From Odontesthes bonariensis (taxonomy: Eukaryota > Chordata > Actinopteri > Atheriniformes > Atherinopsidae): a stretch of 64,000 bases of DNA. Positions 57,499-64,000 of the stretch are shown in pieces. Position 1 is the stretch's first letter; the number at the start of each line of letters is the position of its first letter. A program made the translations under genes and the position numbers. Under the pieces are notes generated by a model that saw nothing but the letters and a program-made list of their open reading frames with translations, was not told the DNA's origin and searched no databases. The DNA is taken from the NCBI RefSeq assembly GCF_027942865.1, contig NC_134510.1:12490743-12554742 (forward strand), given 5' to 3'.

Positions 57499-58273
57499 AA
57501 CTTGCTAGAGCCACAACTCCAGAGAGAAACACGCTGATCTAACCCAATTCTACCACATGCCCAGCTCCTCACCACCCTTGGATTTTTGGCTACTGGAACC
57601 TTTCAGAGCGAGATTGGAGATAGATTGGGGGTGTCCCAGTCCTCTGTGAGTCGTGCGCTCCCCTTGGTCATCAAAACTCTCATCAGGTTATCACCCACGG
57701 TACATCAAATTCCCATACACCGCTGTCCAACAAGTGCAAATTAAATGAGACTTTCATGTCGTGGCTGGACTGCCAATCATAATTGGAGCACGAGACACAT
57801 ATACGCATCAAAGCACCCGTGCCGTTGTGCAGCGCACTGAGCTGAAGGCCAGGTGAGTGCGTCTCGATACAGCGGGGGGCAAACTGCTCTATAGCCCAGA
57901 GAAGGCATGCCAGACTTGCGAAATATTTCCATGAACGAGGGTCTCCACCTGAACCAGCCCAGGCAGACCAGAAGGTGTGGTGCCAGAAGACCCCCCTCAT
58001 GGACCACCCCATCAAAGAGCCATCATTTTTTATTTTATTTCTTTTATTTAACCTTTCTTTAACCAGGAAATGGTCCCATTGAGTTACAATAACTCTTCTG
58101 CCAGGGAGTCCTGGCCAAGAAGGCGGCTTAAAAAAGTTACATTACAATAAAACACAAGAGACCAGACAAAACCACTACTACATCACATCTAAACAGAAGT
58201 AGACATATTAAAAACTGAGTATACACAGACACTAAAAATCATGATGAAGCAACAACTGATTGCACGGCTTTAG
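57499..58273 (+). pseudogene. HARBI1-like Harbinger transposase, internally deleted
   Basis: One frame from 57499 reads as a HARBI1-like N-terminal domain: LLEPQLQRETR, then LLTTLGFLATGTFQSEIGD and VSQSSVSRALP, with a helix-turn-helix feel, but with an in-frame TGA. Near 57800 the sequence jumps from a DTYTH-like segment to the C-terminal region (STRAVVQRTELKAR, LDTAGGKLLYSPEK). Most of the DDE catalytic core is therefore gone. The C terminus is split by the LINE tail and resumes as MMKQQLIARL and a stop at 58271-58273. Not functional as a nuclease. Confidence 0.75.
58027..58237 (-). mobile_element. LINE 3' tail inserted in the Harbinger transposase
   Basis: Read on the - strand this ends with the familiar fish LINE 3' UTR (cttggccaggactccctgg, caatgggaccatttcctgg, aaggttaaataaaag) and an A/T-rich tail. 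It is flanked by ATCAT on both sides (58022-58026 and 58238-58242). Removing one copy restores the transposase reading, which supports the boundaries. Clade not determined. Confidence 0.7.
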
Positions 58274-58309
58274 TTGCAGTCATCGAGCGCCTGCCCATGG
58301 CGAGACGTC

Positions 58310-58664
58310 TGTCACAATTTGATGAGAAGTGTGGACCCCGGAGCGGATACACAGAGACAGGTGAAGTAGATGGTATTCCAAAGTATATTTATTTTAGGAT
58401 GACGTAATCCAATATTCCAAAATTCCAAAAACATGAAACAAGACGATAACTCTGAAAGACCAGGATAACGCAGCTAATGCAAAAACAATCTGGCAAATAA
58501 AAGGGGAAGCAACCAAATATTTATAGAAGGAAGAATAATTAACAAACAATAGAAAACTGGTGTGTCATGGCAGCATGGCATCCCCTCCTGCTGGTGGAAG
58601 GAAAAACCAGGAAAAGAAAAGAAACACTTAAGCTGGCCCTGGAGTTGCAGCAGTGGCTGTGACA
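58310..58664. mobile_element. Probable solo LTR (fossil retroelement)
   Basis: A 355-bp insert starts with TG and ends with CA inside a short inverted repeat (TGTCACA/TGTGACA) and is flanked by a perfect 5-bp duplication ACGTC (58305-58309, 58665-58669). That is the signature of a single LTR left by recombination of a retroelement, perhaps Gypsy type. No internal region remains. It is younger than the Harbinger copy it interrupts. Confidence 0.6.
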
Positions 58665-58669
58665 ACGTC

Positions 58670-58912
58670 TTTTTTTAAAAGCTATTTTCATATTAAACCA
58701 TTTCTTTTTTTTATTATTTCGGTGACAACTACAGGTGACACGAAATTAACAGCACTCCTAATTGCTTCCCATTTCTTTGCTTTAGCAGGTCCCGTAATTC
58801 CACTGCTGACACTGCTAAAAATGACAGATTTTCCTTTTTGGATCTCTGAAAGCAGAACTTCAGTCTCAGAGCCCCTAAAGTTGTTCTTTTTGCGCCTTGA
58901 TGCCATTCTCAT
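58670..58912 (-). pseudogene. Harbinger Myb/SANT-like protein gene, broken
   Basis: From the methionine at 58912 the protein starts MRMASRRKKNNFRGSETEVL and continues with SVIFSSVSSGITGP and KKWEAIRSAVN, the pattern of the Myb/SANT-like DNA-binding partner encoded by Harbinger elements, which helps bring the transposase to the ends. The frame shifts in an A-run near 58700, and the solo LTR then interrupts the gene; a matching stretch (KKRRLAMGRRS-like) follows on the far side of the LTR. Dead copy. Confidence 0.7.
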
Positions 58913-58995
58913 GACTCAACACTCAACACTTCCTGGCACAGGAGCGAGGGAGCGCAGCCTATTATGGTATAATCTTGGGCGTGGAGTATGCAAAT

Positions 58996-59023
58996 CTACT
59001 ATCCTCGTGCACGTGGATAGTAG
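58996..59023. repeat. Small perfect hairpin
   Basis: CTACTATCC and GGATAGTAG are separated by 10 bp. Lies near the right end of the Harbinger element, probably subterminal. Confidence 0.6.
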
Positions 59024-59476
59024 ATACGCACGAGTGGGATTCATCATTTACGCAGGTCGTTTACACACTTTTTCCGAAGTTAAGAGCGTTTGTTGAATCT
59101 GACGTGGCGTGTTCTGAGTGTTTATCAAAATCCCTTCCTATAATTGTACATTTTAGTTAACAGAGTCAAATAATCTAAGATGGAGACAGGATTCTAAATT
59201 GTTAGTGTTGCTGGGTTTCAGGGTGAGAAATGAATTACATGTTAAAGTGAAATGAGGGCTGAGTCTTTGTACTGACGAACAGAACTGGGAGTTCTATAGT
59301 TCACTTCCTGAAAAATACTAAAAAACAAACATGAAGATGGATCACTGAAGGTTTCTTTATACCTGTAATGGAAAACAAACACAGTTTTGTTGCTTCATAT
59401 TTGTTTTAGCATCAATTTCACTGAAAAAAGAACTTGAATTTAGATTTTTTTTCTGTATTAGATACATAAAAAGGAA

Positions 59477-59488
59477 GAAACTGAAACA
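59477..59488 (+). promoter_or_regulatory. ISRE-like core GAAACTGAAACA
   Basis: Fits GAAANNGAAA, the interferon-response core bound by IRF/STAT complexes; 312 bp before the ATG at 59800. Short motifs occur by chance. Confidence 0.25.
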
Positions 59489-59694
59489 TTTCCGCTCAAA
59501 TTCATATAAACTATAAACTGTAAGTTATCGTCTGACTCTGTCTGAATATTATTCATGTAAGAGAAGGAGTGGAACACACACTGTAAACAAATACAACAAC
59601 ACAATGTTAAAACATATTTTCAAGAGAGACAGTTGAGGAAATCTCATCTGTTTCACTCATCGTGTAAAAAGTTCTATTATAAAATGATGAAGCT

Positions 59695-59706
59695 GAAAGG
59701 GAAACA
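59695..59706 (+). promoter_or_regulatory. Second ISRE-like core GAAAGGGAAACA
   Basis: A second GAAANNGAAA match about 95 bp before the same ATG and 218 bp after the first. Two in this interval are suggestive but not decisive. Confidence 0.25.
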
Positions 59707-59885
59707 TGAAACTGTACAAATGGATCACAGAGATTCTCCTGTATGGATGCTGCTCCATTCATCAAGTTTCCAAAAACTGAGCTGGGATTTTCTGCAGGAA
59801 TGAAAACGATCCAAACACTTGTCAGTCTTTGCTGCTCGATGCCGCTGTTGTGTTTGATGACATCAAAATGTTGTTTACTTCAAAA

Positions 59886-60857
59886 CAGGGCTGTAGTACT
59901 CGAGTCCGGACTCGAGACCGTTTTTTTATGGTCTCGGACTCACTGGTATTTGACTTGGACTTGTCTCAGTCTTGGCCACTGGTCTTGCCAAATATGGTTT
60001 TTGGTCTCGACCGAGTCCAGGCGTCTTTATTTTGTTACAATATTCAAGGGAAAAGTAACCACTTGATAACCAATCACACACCAGTTTATTTCCGCGCGCC
60101 CTACATCTGAGCCTTGCCAACGTTCTTATCCTTATCGTTCATTTATTGATTCACACACAGTGAGAAGATGTCGGCCAATTCCGCTCTAGTGAAATTTGGT
60201 TTTACTAATCACAAAGAATTTCTCAGCACATCACTGAAAAAAAAAAACACAGGGCAGATTGCAGATTCTGCAAATCGACTATCTCGGAGACATCTGGGAC
60301 GACTTCAAACTTCGTGAGACACCTGCAGAGGCATCATTCATCTCGGTAAGTTAACTGCAGAGCTAGGCGGTGCTTAGCCTCATAGGCTAGGCTATGTGTT
60401 ATGCATTAGCTAACATAGCGGAAGATAAGCCAAGGTAATGTGTTTTTGGACATAGTTATCATCACTTACTGTACGTCTGGTATTACTGGTTTCATGAGAT
60501 AAAAAAATCAAACGATTGTGAATATGGAATAAGCGATTGGTTGTTGTGAATTACATTTGTGGTTGTGTGATACTGTACTTGTGTTACAAAGGGTAGCAGC
60601 TACACAAACGCTTGAGCGTTTACGTTAACGTTCACTTTAGGGAAAGGTAAACGTAGGGTAAAATAAATGGTCGGGTAAAGTAAACTGGGTGTTGTGACAC
60701 TATTTTTGCTTTTAGATCAACAAATAATAACCCAAAATGATTGACTTTATACTGTCATGCATACAACTTGTTCTTTTCTGTCCTGGACTCGGTCTTGACT
60801 CGGACTCGAGTCTTTTGGACTCGGTCTTGTCTTGGTCTCGACCGGTGCTGGTCTTGG
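59886..60857 (+). mobile_element. hAT element fragment with BED-finger exon
   Basis: The left end cagggctgtagtactcgag begins a hAT terminus with nested CTCGAGTCC/GGACTCGAG palindromes; similar ctcggactcgag phrases mark the right subterminal region at about 60780-60845. The right end does not close with the matching ctacagccctg, and no 8-bp duplication pairs with cttcaaaa (59878-59885). So the copy is truncated or diverged on the right. Confidence 0.7.
60168..60345 (+). pseudogene. BED zinc-finger exon of the hAT transposase
   Basis: An ATG at 60168 opens MSANSALVKFGFTNHKEF. After an 11-base A-run a second frame gives CRFCKSTISETSG, then NFVRHLQRHH, i.e. C-x2-C and H-x4-H of a BED finger. It ends at a good splice donor (CGGTAAGT, 60344-60351). 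The A-run is 1 base out of register between the two halves. The catalytic exon is missing from this short copy. Confidence 0.65.
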
Positions 60858-61281
60858 AAAGGTAATGTGTAAATTGTGGAAAAGCAATCACTGTAATGTT
60901 ATCTTTTTCAATTTGGGATTAGAAAGGCATTCTTTCTTGTTTGAATTGAATTGAATCCTAACTCAAAGACTGTCTTTTATCTAAATAAGGTACCAACTCC
61001 CTGTCAAAAGATTACATTTGACCCCTAACCATGATCATTTCCTAAGCCTCGCTAAGAAGTCTGGATTTTTAAAGTCCCAACCCTGCGTTATTGGCTAAAC
61101 CTAAACAGGAAGTGACAAAGTTCCATCCTAATGTGTTGTGTTTACATGTGAACAAGACCACAAGTAAAATGAACACTATTTTTATGTGCGTCTCTAAGTG
61201 ATTATGGTACAGAAAGGACAGTTATTTCAAAGTAAAAGCTTAAGATCTGTCATATTTAGGAGCACTTTCACATGTGACTGT
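60858..61281. other. Unique sequence between two hAT elements
   Basis: No gene, RNA or repeat recognised. The last 8 bp (gtgactgt) are the expected target duplication of the next hAT element, whose partner lies outside the window. Confidence 0.45.
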
Positions 61282-61741
61282 CAGGGTTTCCGTTAGAAAA
61301 AAAACCTGCCGGTCAAAGTGACCGTCCGAGGTTTCACCTTCCGGACATTTTGATAACACCACGGTCAAATATTCCATCGTTCCTAATTAGGCTAGTGTAG
61401 AAAAATTTGAAGTGACTAATAGCTTAAAAAATGACAATTTGACACAAAAAAAATAATTCAACACATTTATTGGCCTTACGACCCCTGTTGCGCAAACGAC
61501 CCCGTGCAATTAATATTAAGAGACGTATCTGATGAACCAATCATTCTTCCATATATCAAAAAAATAAAAAATAAACTTTTTTTGTGGTTTAATGAACTAA
61601 CCCCCCTTACCCACATACAATTAAGACTTATAACAGTTATAGTAACGGTCTTGACGTGCACCTGATATGGTGCGGTTTAAGGTAGCCTAAATTTAAAATG
61701 AATAGGCATGAGGCCATCAAATTATTCATTGGTTTACATCA

Positions 61742-64000
61742 CTACCTTTTACGTTTTTTGGCCATGTTGAAATTATCAGCTGCCGACAAGAAATTGAAAG
61801 TTTGTAATGTCTCTCCGCAGCTGGCGATGCGCATAGGGCGCGTAACTTTGTGCTCTGCGAGGCGACTTCGCTGCTTGGTCTTGATTCGGTTCTGCAGCGA
61901 AAACCCCCTCTCTGCGGGAACACTGGAAACTGGGATCACACAAGCTATTTTGGCGAGCTTGGCCCACTCTGGATAGATTTCGATGAAGTCCCGAATGAGG
62001 ACTTCACAGGCTGTGGCGAATTGCAATCCCCCATAGCCACGGAGCGCTGTCATCACAGCGAGGGCATCTCGTCGCAGGGCAATGGTATTAATAAGAGGAG
62101 TGGTGTCTGCAGACTCAACAGTTGTAAAATGGGAAACAACCGTTCTGATCGCTGGTTCTGCATATTCTTGAAGAGCTAAAAAAAAGAAAGAAAAAAGAAA
62201 GAATAAGAAGCAAATAGGAGACAATGATGAGTTATTAGAACTTTTGTTGTTACGGTAAGTGAGGAATGTTAAGATGAGACATTATTTCTTTCATTGTGCT
62301 ATTCATTCATTACAGGAATTGTTAACTTAAGCATTTTGAATGAATACATTTTTAATAAAATTATCATTTGTTATGAGAGTTATTGTTGTTAACTTTTACT
62401 GAAAAGTATTTTTAATAAACCAACTGTAAATATCTTGTTATTGTAGGACTGGGTAGGCCTATGTTAAGTGAGCGCATGCCACAGACATAAATAATGATAA
62501 TATTATAATAATAATAATATGTAATAAAATATAATATAAAATAATATAATAATAATAATATATAATATAATAAATATAATATAATATAATATAATATAAT
62601 ATAGAATAGCTCCTTCTTACCATTCTGTGATGGAGGATATCTACGAGGATTGAGGAGGGTGTCGAAGCAGTGAAGTAGATCCAAGCAGTCTTCGGGGAAT
62701 CTGTCTTGTAAGGCATCTATCAGATGTTGAACAAACCGTTCTCTGACTTTTCTGAAAGCTTGGATTGAGCGCTCGCTTGCGTTGGTCACTTTTATATCCA
62801 TGTACTTGCCGTCTTCATAGCCTGCCAGGAAATTTTCCTCTTCTGGACCCGGGGCATCTTGGAACTGTGTGAATGCCGCGACAGATGCTTGCACTACTGG
62901 TCGGATACTGGAGAGATTGACGTCGTCTTTCTGAAACACTAAATTCAGCTTGGTCATCACAGGTAGCATATCGGCCAATGCGTGAGTCAGGGCTATGAAG
63001 CTGTAGCTCTGGATTTGACCTAGCAGTCCTTGCGCTTTTGCATTTCCTCTCAAGGCCTCTTCAGTTAGCTCCATGACCACAGCTGGCCAGTTGCGTTTCA
63101 TGGCCTTCACCGCCCTGTGTAGGGATAGCCAGCGCACTGCGCAAGGCTGCTTGAGGCTGACCATGTCCTCGTCGTGGAGTTCAGCTGTAAGTTGGCGCAG
63201 CCGGTTTGTTCTTGTTGCTGAGTGCTTGTAGAAGGAGTACACTGATGAGATTGTGTTTTTGTAAGATGTGATGTTGTTGACGGACTTTTCTGCGTCCAGG
63301 GCAGCAAGAGCCGCTCTGTGGGCCACGCAGTGCACTTGTATGGAGAAGGGATTCGCCTGCTTAAGCAAAGCACCAACCCCACCATGCCTCCCCATCATTA
63401 CGCTTGCACCATCTGAACCCAGGCCAATGACACGAGACAGTTCAACATCCATTTCCCGAAGCACAGCGACTAGGCGATCATAAATGCATCTTGCGGTCCC
63501 GCAGTCCACATCGTAATTTCCAAGAAAGCACGTCTCCACCTTTCCTTCCATTTCCAGCTTTAGATAAACGATCAACTTTTTGTTAACTGTGATGTTTACT
63601 GTTTCGTCGATGATCAGTCCAACAAAGTCACTCCTTTTTATTTTTTCCTGTATCTGATTCATCACCACATCTTCTAATGCCTTCTCCATGTCATCAACAG
63701 AGTCACTGTGGTGATAAATACCATCGGTAGTGACGAAGTCTGGAGCCTCGAGAGCTCGCAGAAGCTCTGTCTGCGCAACAAACTGGTTTGAAGGAATGAC
63801 ATGTTTGGCCATATGGAAGACAATTTTGAGCTGCGATGACAACTTCTTCTTTGAACTTTCCATGGCCTTCTCGCAGTGGCTTTTCATGACAACCTGCTGT
63901 GGCTTTAAATGGAGCGCGGAGACATGGTCATTGCTTTGGCTGTGTTCAATTAGAGCGGACATTCTCAAATTAGTCGATCCTTTTGTAAAACCATTGCGTC
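61742..64000 (-). CDS. hAT transposase, ZNF862-like, two exons in window, 5' partial
   Basis: Exon A (62621 to beyond 64000) and exon B (61742-62175) join through a GTAAGA donor at 62620 and a TTTTTTAG acceptor ending at 62176, both phase 1. Near the right edge the peptide GSTNLRMSALIEHSQSNDH resembles the end of a TTF-type zinc finger. The RNase H-like catalytic fold shows FVGLIIDETVN (first Asp), GLGSDGASVMMG (second Asp), VHCVAHRAAL (C-x3-H) and CAVRWLSLHR. Exon B has the hAT dimerisation region: YPEWAKLAKIACVIPVSSVP, then AERGFS with the likely catalytic Glu. About 600 codons in the window without a disabling change seen. A host ZNF862-type gene is possible but the hAT terminus argues for a transposon. 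Confidence 0.82.
62176..62620 (-). other. Intron of the hAT transposase
   Basis: Donor GTAAGA and pyrimidine-rich acceptor as above. It is AT-rich and holds a long TA/TAA microsatellite. The open frame continuing from exon A into this stretch is repeat-encoded (Y, I and L runs) and not real protein. Confidence 0.75.
62485..62602. repeat. AT-rich microsatellite (TAA/TATAA)
   Basis: Irregular ATAAT and ATAATATAAT repeats inside the intron. Confidence 0.9.

Larger units (their letters stand above)
57038..59103. mobile_element. Decayed PIF-Harbinger element with nested insertions
   Basis: The left end gggcctcatgcaagaa followed by gttcgtacgcac is typical of fish Harbinger termini. Inside are the two genes of this superfamily in convergent orientation: a HARBI1-like transposase on + and a Myb/SANT-like protein on -. 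A LINE tail (58027-58237) and a probable solo LTR (58310-58664) have inserted in it. The right end is uncertain; cgtttgttgaat near 59090 may be a diverged terminus. Confidence 0.7.
59104..59885. other. Unique sequence with possible gene 5' end
   Basis: No repeat recognised. A short frame from the ATG at 59800 starts MKTIQTLVSLCCSMPLLCLM, hydrophobic like a signal peptide, and then runs into the BED-hAT element at 59886. No clear splice donor was found, so a real exon is only a possibility. Confidence 0.25.
61282..64000 (-). mobile_element. hAT element with ZNF862-like transposase, right end outside window
   Basis: Begins at cagggtttccgttag, a hAT-type terminus followed by ctgccggtcaaagtgacc, which is its 3' end relative to the gene. 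A two-exon transposase on the - strand fills the rest and runs off the window. From 61300 to 61741 there is no coding signal; this is probably the 3' untranslated region. Confidence 0.8.

Noticed and set aside
57683-58015. - strand frames of 76-110 codons in the Harbinger element
   Set aside because: Antisense to the transposase remnant; no independent resemblance.
61850-62179. + strand frames opposite exon B of the transposase
   Set aside because: Antisense shadows of the hAT dimerisation exon.
62412-62620. Tail of the 518-codon - strand frame (Y/I/L-rich)
   Set aside because: It is intron and microsatellite sequence past a good splice donor at 62620.

Overview
The window is vertebrate nuclear DNA, most likely from a percomorph teleost fish. 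The tRNA genes are of vertebrate type, and the flank carries DNA transposons and LINE tails of kinds common in fish genomes (hAT, Harbinger, TTAA foldback). That assignment rests on recognising sequence families, not on a database search. No conventional host protein-coding gene can be supported.

Positions 1-52292 are one tandem array of 56 head-to-tail units of 897-898 bp, still open at the left window edge. Each unit carries one tRNA-Asp(GTC) gene on the + strand (72 nt) and one tRNA-Leu gene on the - strand (83 nt), giving 112 tRNA genes. Within a unit the two genes converge across a spacer of about 493 bp. Between units they diverge from a spacer of about 250 bp. The Leu genes share one body but have two anticodons: 36 read CAG and 20 read AAG. 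By hand inspection of the stems and T loop, 35 Asp copies pair fully, some through wobble pairs. The other 21 carry a stem mismatch or a change in a conserved T-loop base.

The array has a higher-order structure like that of satellite DNA. A nine-unit block occurs three times (from 1, 8081 and 32323), a five-unit block twice in a row (from 37710 and 42199) and a three-unit block twice in a row (from 21549 and 24243). Unit 47 looks like an unequal-crossover product with its junction inside the tRNA-Asp gene. Unit 54 is split by a 2.0-kb hAT-type element (48004-50023, 8-bp target duplication), which itself contains a 224-bp foldback hAT MITE with its own perfect 8-bp duplication.

Positions 52293-64000 are single-copy sequence with old transposons: two LINE 3' tails (about 53330-53931), a 663-bp TTAA-flanked foldback element (54624-55286), a decayed two-gene Harbinger element (57038 to about 59103) hit by a LINE tail and a probable solo LTR, a BED-finger hAT fragment (59886-60857), and a better preserved hAT element with a two-exon ZNF862-like transposase on the - strand running off the right edge (61282 onward). 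About 59470-59885 holds two interferon-response-like motifs before a short signal-peptide-like ORF, a weak hint of a gene 5' end broken by the BED-hAT insertion.
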